Part shown: piece by piece, positions 12,653-24,303 of the stretch
How the letters are laid out: the number at the start of each line of letters is the position of its first letter
How positions within the stretch are numbered: position 1 is the stretch's first letter
Origin: Zhengitettix transpicula
Lineage: Eukaryota; Arthropoda; Insecta; Orthoptera; Tetrigidae
Assembly (NCBI GenBank): GCA_037074705.1
Contig: CM073591.1
Location: 86,656,032-86,720,031, forward strand
DNA: 64,000 bases
Reading direction: 5' to 3'
Notes under the pieces: model-generated
The model's database searches: none
What the model saw: only the letters and a program-made list of their open reading frames with translations
What the model was told of the DNA's origin: nothing
Made by a program: the position numbers and the translations under genes

Positions 12653-13480
12653 AGGTACGTTTACATCTGACAGTTGTCGCATTATTTTTTTATGTCAGAC
12701 AGAAATCGTGGTAATGTAAAAAGTGAAGAATTTAAGTCAGAGATATATATTTATACTATCAGCTATATGTGTCGACACTTCTATACCAATAGTTGGAAAC
12801 ACTGATTATTTGCAAGATAAAACTCTCCCGACAGATATCGTGGAGGTTGACTGCACGGCTGCTTTTATTATTGTGCAATAAGTGACGAGTAAAGATAAAC
12901 AAACATGGTTGATAAAAGTTATAATAATAAAAAAGAGTGCTTAAACGCTGACAATGAAGAATTAATAAATATATATTTTAGTAAAAGTGAATTATGGGAC
13001 GTTACTTGTAAAAGTTATAAAGACAGTGAAAGAACAATTTAGTACGACAGCAGAAGAGATTCAAAGGAAGTTTAATAACTTAATAAATCAATTTAACAGA
13101 AAAGTTTTTTTTTAAAAAAAAAATAAGAATCCGGCCAGGGCACTGATAGAGTGAAATCAACTCTCGAACCCAAACAGAACGTATCTTCTTATTTTTTGAC
13201 ATCAGAATAATTACATAGGCCGCGATTTTACGTTTCGAAGAATTCATGGGGGAAAATTAACTGTGTATGACAGTGTATATGTAGAATGAAAGATATGTAC
13301 GACACCGGACACATTTGTATGTGTAAACGGGTCGTACATTTATATAAATTTTAGAATTTTGAGAAAAGTCATATACATATCCGTGACATAACTTTCTATC
13401 AGTACGTAAACATTCTGTCAGATTTCCTCTTTGACTCTTGACATATATTTCCGGAGAAAAGTGTCAGACGTAAACCTGCC
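12653..13480 (+). mobile_element. PIF/Harbinger-like non-autonomous element with MADF remnant (copy 1)
   Basis: The ends are inverted repeats: left AGGTACGTTTACATCTGACA, right (reverse-complemented) GGCAGGTTTACGTCTGACAC. TTA lies directly outside both ends (12650-12652 and 13481-13483), the usual PIF/Harbinger target duplication. The interior holds a MADF-domain frame. No transposase is visible, so it would be non-autonomous or internally deleted. Confidence 0.6.
12905..13042 (+). pseudogene. MADF-domain fragment (Harbinger accessory DNA-binding protein)
   Basis: ATG to TAG, 45 codons, containing NEELINIYFSKSELWDVTCK and SYKDSER, the first half of a MADF (Myb/SANT-like) domain with its Trp-Asp pair. 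The second half continues in another frame: TTAEEIQRKFNNLINQFNRK at about 13046-13105. A frameshift or stop has therefore broken it. MADF/Myb proteins accompany PIF/Harbinger transposases and help DNA binding. Confidence 0.6.
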
Positions 13481-15156
13481 TTAGAATATTTTATATATCT
13501 GTTATCGGGGAGTATTTATGCTTCTCTAAAGGAACGGGGATTTGCATTGCCTCAGCATAGATAGGTTAAATCACATTTTGACTATTAGATTAATGTATAA
13601 TAAATACATTTTCAGGCTAATATAAATAAATATCCGGGCAACGGGCAGCACCCAGCTAGTATAACAAAATAGAAAGTAAAGGCGTGAAGTGTTCTAGAGG
13701 AATCACAGGGAGAAATGGACACCCCTGTAGTAACTGCAAACTGTTTACTGCCAGAAACAATTCCAGGAAAATGTCACCAGCAAAATTCATTTCCTTCAGG
13801 ACACCGTAAAGTGAAATGTGGAAGTTTTACTAAATAATTATCCCTTGACGGCTTAGTCGGAATTATACTTACAAAATTACATCTATATTCGTGTCTCAAT
13901 GTTCTTAACGTAATTCCTGGGGTCGATGAAAAGTTATTTAACGCGGAACATTTTATATCAACGAATAAATTTATTCTTGTTACTTTGTCATGTATTTTAT
14001 TGGGTTTGCTAAAGTACTGAAAAACAAATTAGGGTGAAATATTTAAAATAAATAAAAGTCCATTCACCCGTTTTATCTATTACAGTATTTAGTTGATACA
14101 AAATAGGTGAAGGTAATTCATTGGTCAGTGTATAGCGGTCTTAGACTCTTGTATTTTCATTTTAAATAATTCAGAGGATGCAATTGATCAGAGCTCTCTA
14201 TAAAGGACTGAAGGACAAGAAAATCGCGTTAGCAAATCAGCTAGTGTTATGAAATGCGGATGTTTAGAGCGCGTGTAGTGGCGCACAGCGAACAAAATTG
14301 CTCGTTAAGATCCGTTTCCAGACACACTCATTACCACACTATTATTTAACGCGAGCACAATGTCACCGCCTTTCACAGAATAAGCCACGGTCCACCCAAG
14401 TCACCTGAATAACTAGCGGCAAATTAGCAGGGGTATTTAATTACAAAGGCTGTACATGTGCCGGCCGACTGAGAGGTAACTAATAGATTTTAACCGCAGA
14501 TTAAAGCCGTTTATTTATCAAATTCATCTCCATTCATTCAGTCTTTGATGCTTGATAACCTTTAGTGATAGCAAATTGTACAGTCATGGCGCCCAGCAGG
14601 AGAGCAGCAAATAAGTTATTTGTAGATGATTACGTCAATATATTGAAAATATAGTCCCATTTATGAACTTGAACTGCCATTGAAATGCCCGCAAATATAC
14701 CTGACATTGAAATTGCGGATATTTTTGTGATAACGATCGGTGTGCATTCAGCTCTCATTATTACATCACCAATTTTGATAACGTTTCTTTTTCTTGCTTT
14801 GATTTTTGTAGCTTAACATAACGGGACTATTTCATGTTAAATGCCAATAATAATATAATAATTACTCATAACTCTATTTATTCCGAAAAAAATAAAATAA
14901 TCCTTTGAATTGTCATCGAGGAGTTTTGAAATACATTGAGTCAAGGCTTTTATTTTCACGTAAAGGTCGTTTGTGGCTGTATAAAAAAAGGTTTTACAGC
15001 ACGAATTTAAAATCAGCGTATTTAAAAAGTTCTGTAATAAAACGAAACAGATATTCTACATTTTTTAAATTAAAGAAAATTAACGTCTTTTCAATTTTTC
15101 AATTTCATCAACCATACTGCTATAAGAAATGGAATTCAACGGTCATTTTCCAAATA
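13481..15156. other. No gene recognised
   Basis: AT-rich. A 99-codon frame at 14905-15204 is Lys/Phe/Ser-rich, lacks a recognisable domain, and partly overlaps the duplicated segment that follows. Confidence 0.45.
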
Positions 15157-15413
15157 CATTCTGAACATAAGTCTCGAAGAACTTTCTTGAAAAGCTCAAA
15201 GTAGGTTATCTAAGGATAACAGACTTGACGTCAGAATAATCTTTTATGAATTTCTAAAACTATTTATTTACAGATATACTAACATTTAAAATATATTTTG
15301 GAAAGGACATTGGATGCCAGTCTTTATTGTTCGAGGCCGTATTTATTCTTTCTAGGAGAATTGAAAAGCAAAATACGGAGAAACTATGATTGCAGGATTG
15401 ACTTATATGTTCT
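15157..15413 (+). repeat. Direct duplication, copy a (about 255 bp)
   Basis: Nearly identical to 16536-16789, from CATTCTGAACATAAGTCTCG to GATTGCAGGATTGACTTA, with about ten differences that I counted by eye. There are no terminal repeats or coding signal. Confidence 0.85.
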
Positions 15414-16304
15414 ATGTACTCAAAATACAGTACAACGGCACGATTAATATATTCGAAAGTTGCGTCAAAACTATTGAAAAAAGTTCTCGTAATTTATTCC
15501 ACAAAATTTGAGAATTCAGAACGGCTGAATATCTGAAACTATGGAATACACTTTTCATTTCGAAGGTGTATAAATAACATTTTAGTGTGCTAATTTGAGG
15601 TAATGGAGGTTATGTATTGTATAATGGTGTAGATGAAGACATACCGACGATATAGATACGTTGCGATTGTGATTATTTGTTGTGAAATTGGTACTAATTT
15701 GCAATCACGATGTAGAAAAATGTAAATCGAATGTCAAGGTGGGACACTTCGAAAAAATGAATCATTTAACTTAGGTTGTATTTTGATGCTGGAAACAAAT
15801 CGTAAAACTACGGTTTGGACATTTTGGAGAGCTAGAATATTTCGTTATAGATTCTTCCCTGTCAACTTTATAACAAATTGTCTTAGTTTGAAGAGTATAG
15901 AAAAAGCCGACCTGTACACATAAATTTTAATTTTACGCCGCCTCCTGTCGAATTCTGCTCTGAAAAGAATTAAGGTAATTTATAAAACCATTGTTGACGC
16001 GTCTTTGTGATTAGGGTGTGCGTTTAATCTAGTTGGATCATTAATTTTTCCTCGATCTACGCTGTTATTCTGGACTGAATATGTTTCCTGAACGAAATAA
16101 AATTAAAATCAAATTATGCTTATGATAAAATATATTTAAAATAAAATCTGAATTAATTTCGATATAACGGTTAACGTATTGTAATAATAGAAAGTAAAAT
16201 GTTAATTATTTAAATCGTACGACCAGCCATAACTTATGTATAAATAAATAATGGCGGAAAATGAGCTCAAGGAAATAATGATGGTAGGGAACCTGATAGA
16301 GTAG
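15414..16304. other. No gene recognised
   Basis: AT-rich spacer between the two copies of the 255-bp duplication. No coding similarity. Confidence 0.45.
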
Positions 16305-16500
16305 AAAAAGCCGACCTCCTGTGGTGTAGGGGTCAGTGTCACTGCCGCACATCACAGAGGTCCTGGGTTCGAATCCCGTTTGAGTGCGTGAGATATACTC
16401 TCGTCAAATCAGTCCCCCGACAAGGAAAAATGAGTTTCCATACTGAGTCGCTAATAACCATAGCTGTTGATGCCGACTGTAAATAAATCAATAAAAAACA
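16305..16500 (+). mobile_element. tRNA-derived SINE, family SINE-B
   Basis: Contains CTCCTGTGGTGTAGGGGTCA (A-box-like), GGGTTCGAATCCCG (B box) and a body with TTTCCATACTGAGTC, ending in an A-rich stretch (AAATAAATCAATAAAAAA). Same family as 6955-7105, opposite orientation. Confidence 0.78.
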
Positions 16501-16535
16501 GAGTAGAAAAATACTGACAAAGAACGAAAGTGCTC

Positions 16536-16789
16536 ATTCTGAACATAAGTCTCGAAGAACTTTCTTGAAACGCTCAAAGTAGGTTATCCAAGAATAACAG
16601 ACTTGACGTCAGAATAATCTTTTATGAATTTCTAAAACTATTTATTTACAGATATACTAACATTTAAAATATATTTAGGAAAGAACATTGGATGCCAGTC
16701 TTTATTGTTCGAGGCCGTATTTATTCTTTCTAGGAGAACTGAAAAACAAAAACGGATAAACTATGATTGCAGGATTGACTTACTATAAT
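16536..16789 (+). repeat. Direct duplication, copy b (about 255 bp)
   Basis: Second copy of 15157-15413, in the same orientation and 1.38 kb downstream, just after SINE-B. Confidence 0.85.
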
Positions 16790-17094
16790 TACTCTGATTT
16801 GAACCTTTAAAACAATTGAATGTACGAGTCATTTTGAAGCTGTGATTTCAAGCACAATTACAGGAAAGTGAACAATTTTAATCGTATTAATTATTGTAGT
16901 TACAGCTGAACGTCCAACTTCCATATTTGTAGAATTACTATTTTATTAATTGTGTAGGAGTATTTTAATATAAGCCCTTTCGGCGCCCACTCTATGGGAC
17001 GATTCCCGGACATATGTAAGAGAAAAATTTAGATGTGTTAAATACCCAAATAATAGAAATTTTCACATATCGATAAAATTGATAATTTAATAAG

Positions 17095-17430
17095 AGACGC
17101 GGTCTCGGATTTATTATTTTTTCTAAACAATTTAAGTTTTTGTGTGATTTGGCATAAAATTCAAAATCTATTAATCGAATAAGCAAGCTGATGCAGACAA
17201 AAGATTTAGAATCTAGTCTTTGCACTTGGTCTTTCACAAAACTGTAAAATATTTTTTTAAGATACGGATTCATCCTTTGATGAAACTATTGTTTATGCAA
17301 AAGAACTTGCTACCGAAATTGAGGCTATCTTTGGATCAACAATAAGGCGACACCGCGTTAGAAGAAGAAAAATAAACTTTTCATACGAAGCATGCGATGT
17401 AGGCTGCCTATCTAAGATCCAAAAGAAACA
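17095..17430 (+). pseudogene. hAT-family (ZMYM1-like) transposase fragment
   Basis: Frames on the plus strand give ISKLMQTKDLESSLCTW and, after a stop and shift, DETIVYAKELATEIEAIFGS then RRHRVRRRKINFSYEACD. This order resembles the C-terminal part of hAT/ZMYM1-like proteins (LQS.DL, then AKELATEL and an R/K-rich tract). Stops and frameshifts show that it is dead. Motif judgement only. Confidence 0.4.
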
Positions 17431-18699
17431 CATAAATAGATTTGTTATTTTACTAGATGCAAAATTAATTAAGAACCTTTTACGTTCGACTACAACACAA
17501 AATCGTCGTATTGGTTTGGCAATTGAACATTGAAATTTCTGATCAAGTAAATTTAATACATGTATTAAATATATTTGTAGAACTGATTATTATATTCCTT
17601 TTTGTGATTTTAACGTAGTTGATGTTACCTTGTTTTGGTTTCAAAATGATGACATTTCGATTGTTTGTGCAGTAATTCACATTTTTAATACGATTTAAAA
17701 ATGTAAAAATAAATGTGGTTAATAATTTGTGGCTAGGCGCAGATATTTTTAAATTAGTTTCTACTGTTTTGTACTGCATGATTATCTATAATATGTTATG
17801 TATCTTTCTAAATATATGCTTTTATTAAAATTTAAATAAAATGAATTGATTTTTATAAATAATATGAATCTTTATTTAATATATATATTCTTAAGTTTGT
17901 CTTTTTGTCCCAGACAATGTAACCGGGCGCTGTTTCTTTATTCCATAGCACCGAAGTCGAAAATTTTCAAGTAAAGTGAAATAGAACAGGCTTCTCGCTG
18001 ATTTCACCAACAATAGTGCTCAGGCGTTTCGGTTAATTGAAATGCCATTAAGAACAACTATATTACGGAGAACGGCCATAAATAGGCTGTCGGTGGTGCC
18101 TTATGTATCACATTTTTTTTCTTTTCAGTCGCATAAAAACGACCATGCTTCCAAATATTCTGGTACCGATGTGGACATGTTGCTTTAAGTCATAACATGT
18201 GACAATAAATTTAAAAAAGTGTAATTGTCACTTTTAAATATAACACTTTATAGTGAACACATTACGTACTTCATAAACAAATTTCCGGAATTTAAATAAA
18301 AATAAAGAACAGTCAAAAGGATGACACTGTTTACCAAAGTAAAAGGTTCCCTTTTTTTATTATTATATATGTAAGATAAACTAGGTTGAATAAGTTGAAA
18401 CCATGTTAAGATGACATCCAGTAGATTATATATTGATACCTTAAGCAGAATGTCATTTCAGAATACAGCTCCATAAAGATTTTCTTCTTTGTCTAATTAT
18501 TTTCTTCGCGATCCCCGTGTTTCATTTGTGGTACAGAATCTACTCAATGGTATGTGTTTCATCTATGTTTCAATAAATTTAGATTTTCACATACTTTTTA
18601 TTAATCCTTTTCTGATCCAATAGTCAGATTTGTACTACAGAGAATAATGATATAAGTTTTGATATAATGACGCGATTTTTGACTAATTCTTTTTTCTTC
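17431..18699. other. No gene recognised
   Basis: AT-rich with no assignable content. Confidence 0.5.
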
Positions 18700-19260
18700 T
18701 AATGGTGTAGAAAGCGTCTACGAACCCAAATTAACAATAAAAGCAGCTCCTCGAAGACTAACTGTGACCTTCACGTCGAGAATACGGAGCATCTAGTGAA
18801 TGGAGCTGATCATCTAAGTAAAAGCGTACCGTAGAATACAATCCCGAGGCGATTTACTTGTAACAACGAACGGGCAGTGTTCACGAAAGTGGTTCGCGAC
18901 TTCCAAGTGTACGTTTTCGCGGTGTTCCGAAACGTGGGAGAACGGCGGCGCTTCAACAAATAGAAAGTTGCGGAAGGACGAGCGCATATGTTCAACGTTG
19001 AGCTGTATTTCCCCACACATATTTTCTACTGGACCACATACGGAGAATCATTGGTAGCTCTGACGAGCTAAGTGTGTTGGATAGCGTGGTGTTTACTTAC
19101 CTTACGAGCTAGCTGGGAGACACCAGAAGCCCGCAGGAGCTTTCCCGTCTGACTGAGTTGGTTTCTGCTCCGCGGAGGCTGTTCTCTGCCCTCGGCGCTG
19201 CTGCTGCCAGCTGGCGGAGGCAATCACAAACGCCTCTGCCTCCCCGCATTATTAATTATA
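18700..19260 (-). promoter_or_regulatory. CpG-rich segment, possible promoter with short 5' exon on the minus strand
   Basis: GC- and CpG-rich compared with its flanks. On the minus strand an arthropod initiator-like CTCAGTC lies at about 19157-19151, and 50 bp later there is a perfect donor, AAG|GTAAGT (exon end 19101). A 54-nt untranslated exon is therefore possible. Two overlapping 68-codon minus frames (18810-19020) show no domain. No downstream coding exon was recognised, so this remains a suggestion. Confidence 0.3.
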
Positions 19261-19460
19261 TATGTCCGCGTGTATGAACCCATGATTATATGAATGATAT
19301 GGGTACATATAAGCACTGTGTATTTCTGATGCTTGTAACTTTTCATTTTTTTTAATCCCGCGACGGTTCTTATAAGTGCCGACTATGAGCTATCTACGTT
19401 TATATTTTAATCAATTTAACATGCTTGCGTCTATTCCATTTTCTTTTCTCTTCTAATTTC

Positions 19461-19620
19461 TGATAGTTTAACGGGAGACCCGGGTTCAATTCCCGATCCG
19501 GTAAATATTTCCCATCCTGATCCTTTAATTCGAATTTCACGGCCTAAATGGCCGAGTTTCATTGAAAGCTTTCCTTTTATTCTTTCTGGATGAATGAATG
19601 TTTAAATAAATATAATGGCA
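19461..19620 (+). mobile_element. tRNA-derived SINE, family SINE-A
   Basis: Contains GGGTTCAATTCCCGATCCGG (B-box region), CATCCTGATCCTTTAATT, then CCTAAATGGCCGAGTTTCAT and TGAAAGC, and ends near AAATAAATA. The same body order is found at 36385-36505 and 36655-36820. Confidence 0.75.
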
Positions 19621-19799
19621 TTGAAATGAATAAGAATAGAAGAACACTACTTTTCGTCCTGAATTTTGAAGTTCATCAGGCGAACAAAATAATAGTTGAG
19701 GCCTTAATATTTAATTTTTGTGACTAAAATTTATTCAATGTACTTGAATATTTGTATTAATTTAATTTATGAAGAGGTAAGATCTGTAATTAATAGTGG

Positions 19800-20290
19800 G
19801 GCATGATCGTGTCCCTCCTTAAGAGGGATAAAATTTTCTATATTCTCATTAACACCAAGAGGACACTACGCCGGGAAGCGGTAGCGACAGTTTTTTTTGT
19901 CTCGACAATAGAAGGGGTGGTCACGAAGCAGAGAAGAACTGAAAGGATCAGCCCAGATGTGGAGATGTGCAGTTGGCATGAGGAGAGCTAGAAGCTGTTT
20001 GTAAAACGGACTGACGGTCGTAGAACAGAGTTTGGGGAAGATGCGTCTGGAAGCAAACAAAATAGGCTGCTACGTTCATCCAGATGGTTAACAATTGCAA
20101 AGCTTAAGAAGAAATAAGCTCTGAAGGCGACGAATGGCAACGAGATTACAAAAGGAAGCCGGTGGGTACGACTGACTAGACGACGGAGGATTTTCTGTAG
20201 GAGAGAAACGAAGATGGGACGTTGCTCGCCATTTCCCGATGACACTTGCTTAACTTTGGTTACGTAAAAAATTCCCGCGGTTGTCTTCAA
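19800..20290. other. Moderately GC-rich segment, unknown
   Basis: Stands out in composition from its AT-rich flanks and has a 100-codon minus frame (20290-19988) without recognisable domain. Possibly part of an old transposon. Nothing firmer can be said. Confidence 0.25.
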
Positions 20291-21070
20291 TTACGTTTCT
20301 AAAATTTTAATTGTCATTTCATTCTATTTTGTTTTGCATTACACCCAGAGATTTTCTTATTTAACAGAGCGCATTTTGTATATGTGTGGATGAATTGTTA
20401 ATAATTTGTGAATCACCTTAAATTTTCTGTTATTAAATTCAAGTAAATTTGTATAAAAAATTAATAATAAATTATAGTACTTTTGTTTTGAAATTAAGAG
20501 AATCACTCAATAAACATGCCACAGTAGGTACCATAAAATATTTAATATGATAGAAAACAATATTTTTGAATAAAGTTCAATGGTTATATCTCATTTGATT
20601 TCGTTTTTAGTATTATTCTTTAGTTCTGCGACCTTAACTAGTGATACACTCTTACCAAATTAATATTTACGATTCCTTCGTACTTCAGATGATATCGTCT
20701 CCGTTTAGATTCGCTTACCGTCACTCAGTTATCCAAGATTCTATCAATATGGCCCCTTACATCTTCTTTAATGCTCTTCATTGTACAGTTAAAACAAATT
20801 TAAATAGTTTTCTTCTGATACTGTTGTCTTATATTAATGTTTTATGGATTATATTTTTATATAATATAATTTCTGTAGGATTTAGCAATGATGTGTAAAA
20901 TTCCTCACTGACAACCGCTACCCTGAAATTTCATTTATACTTGTTTATTTTATTTTCATTTTGCGGAATTTCTTTTTTCGTATCATTATATTTTCTTCCA
21001 CATTCGAATTCATTAATATTTGCGCTCATTTACGTATGCGATACTTGCCTTTTTTTATTATTTTCGAGTA
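20291..21070. other. No gene recognised
   Basis: AT-rich. The 85-codon frame at 20641-20898 is hydrophobic but typical of chance frames in this composition. Confidence 0.45.
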
Positions 21071-21369
21071 GCAACTACTGTTTAATAGCATTGAAAGCGA
21101 TATGAAAGCGGGATGCGGAAGGGCATAGAGGGGGAAACCAAGGATTAACTAGAGCCCCGGGATGTAGTTTAAGGATCCTACCTGGAATTAACCTACAAAT
21201 GGATGCAGGACAAAACATAGAAAACCTGCATCAGGTAGGTCGGGCATTTGGTACTTGTCCCACGCCTTTCCGATGGCGGGAGAGGTGTTTGCCGTGGGGA
21301 AGCAGAATTCACTTCTCCGTGTCTCGACTAGTTTATGAGGCAGCTGGCCTACTGTTCCAATGAGAACAA
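21071..21369 (+). repeat. R1 interspersed repeat, copy 3
   Basis: Contains TTTAATAGCATTG, GGGATGCGGAAGGG, TTTAAGGATCCTACC, the hairpin core ending CCTGCATCAGGTAGGTCGGG, CCTTTCCGATGGCGGGAGAG and GGCAGCTGG. The tail is missing. Confidence 0.88.
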
Positions 21370-21839
21370 TGTTTCTTTATTGGAATTCAGTCTTACCCGA
21401 TAATTGCGTCATTCTTACGTCATGTTTGTTTCGTAATCACTGTCCTTGTCCTCAATAATATTTTCGTTTAACTTCCCTCGTCCGACTTTTGTTTTTAAGT
21501 ATCATATAATATATTTGACTTTTTATTTCTTTCTTTGAGTCAGCCTGCTCATTTTTTCACAGAATTTTCACACTTGTACGTCTAATTGTCTGCGTTCCGG
21601 CGCCTTTTACTTATATGACAGGTATTTTTTAATTTGTTGACAGTTTTAGTGCTGATCTTCAGTACTCTAACATTGTTTTAATGCAATTATTCTCGTATTA
21701 TACCTTACAGAAACGCTTTATGGTTAAGTTAGTGATGATTCGTAGGTCTAACAAATAATCCTTGTTAGTAGTCTTAAAAGTACACGACGTGGCGTACTAA
21801 TGTCGGGTAGTTGTTAGCTAAACGAAAGTGGTCTAAAAA
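21370..21839. other. No gene recognised
   Basis: AT-rich spacer before the mariner remnant. Its terminal repeat could not be identified here. Confidence 0.4.
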
Positions 21840-22345
21840 TTAAGTTTGAAGCGCTACATTATTTAGTGTTTGTTTGGCAGCCATCAATAGTGAACACCAT
21901 GCAAAAATTGGTCATCGTTATGTGGTACAATACATTCATTTGAAAGATCTCAGTCCAACCAATAACAAAGTCGATCCAGATTCTACTATTGGGGAATCTC
22001 CTCCTTCGTTTACAGCTATAAAATATTGGGTGCTAGAGTTTAAACGAGGCCGAACGAGCTGCCAAGACGAACATGGACTAGTCAGAAAATGTGACGAAGA
22101 TCCTCAAAATTGTATCGGTTGATCCTCGACTGAAAGTGCGCGACTTAGCAGAAAAAAGTGCTGCAGATCGCATATTGACTGAAAATTTGGACACGAGAAA
22201 GTTAAGGAGCCGCGTTTGGTGACAATTGAACTAAATCAGCGTCGTAAGGATGCATTAATCGAGTGTTTGGAGATGTTTCCCAGCGATAAAGCCGAGTTTA
22301 TGCGGCGATTTATAAGCATTGATGAAACATGGGTCCATCACTTCA
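21840..22345 (+). pseudogene. Mariner transposase, N-terminal part (broken)
   Basis: Frame 21874-22122 reads IHLKDLSPTNNKVDPDSTIG and then IKYWVLEFKRGRTSCQDEHG, the paired helix-turn-helix region of irritans-type mariners. After a frameshift it continues as IELNQRRKDALIECLEMF.., DKAEFMRRFISIDETWVHHF, with the first catalytic Asp in DETWVHH intact. Similarity then stops abruptly where Harbinger sequence begins. The matching C-terminal part lies at 23905-24303. Confidence 0.75.
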
Positions 22346-22357
22346 TACCTGAAGCTA

Positions 22358-22640
22358 CATATTTCCATTCTATTTCAATTATAAGAAGCCCTTCTTTTAT
22401 GTTTTAATGCCTTCGACAGGCGCATATTACATGTTTGGGTATGTGGATGTTGGATCTAATGTAGCGGATAGTGATTCAGAAATATTTCGAACATATGAAA
22501 TTGACAAACGGCTTTCTGCAAATGACCTCAATATTCCGCTTACAAGGAAATTGCTCAATGATGGAGACGGAACTGCAAGTTATTTGCTGTAAGCGACGAA
22601 GCGTTTGGGCTCATTGGAGGGGGGGGGGGGAGGGGGGGAA
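22358..22640 (+). pseudogene. PIF/Harbinger nuclease (DDE_Tnp_4) fragment
   Basis: Reads FNYKKPFFYVLMPSTGAYYM, FGYVDVGSNVADSDSEIFR and later AVSDEAFGLIGG after a frameshift near 22590. This is the order FNYKK..S, VDVG..GR.SD..IF, ..DEAF seen in Harbinger nucleases, including the Asp of YVDVG. The end runs into a poly-G tract. It interrupts mariner sequence. Confidence 0.65.
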
Positions 22641-22926
22641 ATAAATTTGAACTACATTGAACGAATTTAAAACTATGGACATACTAGTGTTTGACGACGT
22701 ATGGTAGAATTCACTTTCGGCATTCTTGCCAATAAGAGGCGTATTTTTTCAATCGACGTTAACATAGACCTTTGTGTTTCTATTTTAAAGCTATCTACTC
22801 CGTAATTATGTGCGAATCATTGATAACTATAATACAAAAAATCGAGGAAGAAGTATCATGCCTGATGAACGGCTAAATTTCTCGCCTTATTTTACTTCTC
22901 CTAAATGTTCTGTTTCATTTTAGTAT

Positions 22927-23047
22927 GTAAATACGTAATAATAATGTGTTTTAATCGTAATAATATTTTAATATATAATTTTAATTAAGTAATATTGGTT
23001 TTAAAATTACCTATGTGTGAAGTTATAATATACATGTATGAATAGTT
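22927..23047 (+). repeat. Direct repeat, left copy (about 120 bp)
   Basis: Shares TTTTAATTAAGTAATATTGG, TTTTAAAATT and ATAATATACATGT in the same order with 23761-23899. Contents between the copies include a second mariner tail. Confidence 0.7.
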
Positions 23048-23482
23048 ATGTATTTTCTTTGTTATCTTTTCTCCTCGCCGGCCAACTGACTAAATTCAGG
23101 ATCAACAATTCCACATATTCTTCCTTTTCTTTACATTTATATACGAATAATTCTTTTAAGATTTTTCTTTCATATAGAAGCCGGTCTCTTTTCAATTTCA
23201 TCTATCAAATTTTCTATTGACGTGGCCTTGTTTGTTTGTGTTACAGAGTAACACGTTCTACATGACTGTCTCCGACGAGATTGTCGTTGAGTGTGCGCAC
23301 TACCATATTGTAGTCCATACTGAATGAGGAATCCGCCGATAGTTGACCAACGTTTTAGTTAAATGGGAATCAGGTAGCTTATCCAACTAAAAGTCTGGCA
23401 GTTTATCGGGTTATTGGGTACTCATACTAACAAGTAACCGACTAAACTGTCGGCCGATTAAAAGTTGATACTGTGTGATGGC

Positions 23483-23716
23483 TCCTAAAGTTGGAATTCT
23501 TCCTCAAGCATCGTATTCGCCAGATTTAGTTCCCTAGGAATATTTTCTCTTTCTAAACTTGAACAAATGACTTGATAGTAAAAAGAATTACCAAGAATGA
23601 AGAAGTTGAGTCTGCGGTTGAAGGCTATTTTGAGGAACTCGATGGTTCTCATCGAAGCTACTGAATTTCGCTGGGAAAAGCGTAATGTGCTAAAAAGAGA
23701 CTATATTGCAAAATAA
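23483..23716 (+). pseudogene. Second mariner C-terminal fragment
   Basis: Reads APKVGILPQASYSPDLVP, a stop, then EYFLFLNLNK and, in a shifted frame, pieces like EEVESAVEGYFEELDGSH and KRDYIAK. This is the region from the third catalytic block to the C-terminus of a mariner transposase, with several stops. It duplicates the portion also present at 24055-24303. Confidence 0.6.
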
Positions 23717-23760
23717 ACATATTTTCCTTAAATTTGTATACTTTTTTTGTTAGATAATTT

Positions 23761-23899
23761 TAATACTTAGTAATACTGTATTTTAATATTAATAATATTT
23801 TAATATTTAATTTTAATTAAGTAATATTGGTTTTAAAATTCCCTATGTAGTTTATTAGTTAACGTAATTATAATATACATGTCTGAATAATTATGTCTA
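23761..23899 (+). repeat. Direct repeat, right copy (about 135 bp)
   Basis: See 22927-23047. This copy has an extra TAGTTTATTAGTTAACG stretch. Confidence 0.7.
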
Positions 23900-23904
23900 A
23901 CTGG

Positions 23905-24303
23905 GCTCTAATATGCTGCTCTGTTTGATCGTTTGAAACGGGTGCGGATTGAGAACCCACCAAGATTGGCGCGCAAGAATTTGCTGTTTCACCAAGACAA
24001 TGCGCCAGCGCACACAGCAACAATTTTAGTGGCGAAAGTCTACGAGTTGGGATTGAATTGGTTTCTCATCCACCCTATTCACCAGACTTATCACCAAATG
24101 GCTTCTTCTTGATCCCAAACTTGAAAATTTGGCTTGGTGGGAAGAAATTTTCATCAAATGAAGAAGTGTTCGAGGATGTGACGGAACATTTTGCAGAGTT
24201 TGATAAAATCTATTTTTGTGATAGGTTGGAAACTCGCTGGGCCAAGTGTATAGCCAAAGAAGAAGGGGAGTATGTTGAGAAGCAAAGTAAGTTTTCTTAA
24301 AAG
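23905..24303 (+). pseudogene. Mariner transposase, C-terminal part (broken)
   Basis: Reads ALFDRLKRVRIENPPRLARK, NLLFHQDNAPAHTATILVAK (second catalytic Asp in HQDNAPAH), then a one-base shift, SHPPYSPDLSPNGFFLIPNL, KIWLGGKKFSSNEEV and a C-terminus EGEYVEKQ with stop. Where a third catalytic Asp is expected after SPDLSP, the sequence has NG, so the enzyme would be inactive even without the frameshift. Confidence 0.75.

Noticed and set aside
16310..16385. Possible tRNA gene with TGGTGTAGGGGTCA
   Set aside because: Followed by the SINE-B body, repeated at 6955-7105 in the opposite orientation.
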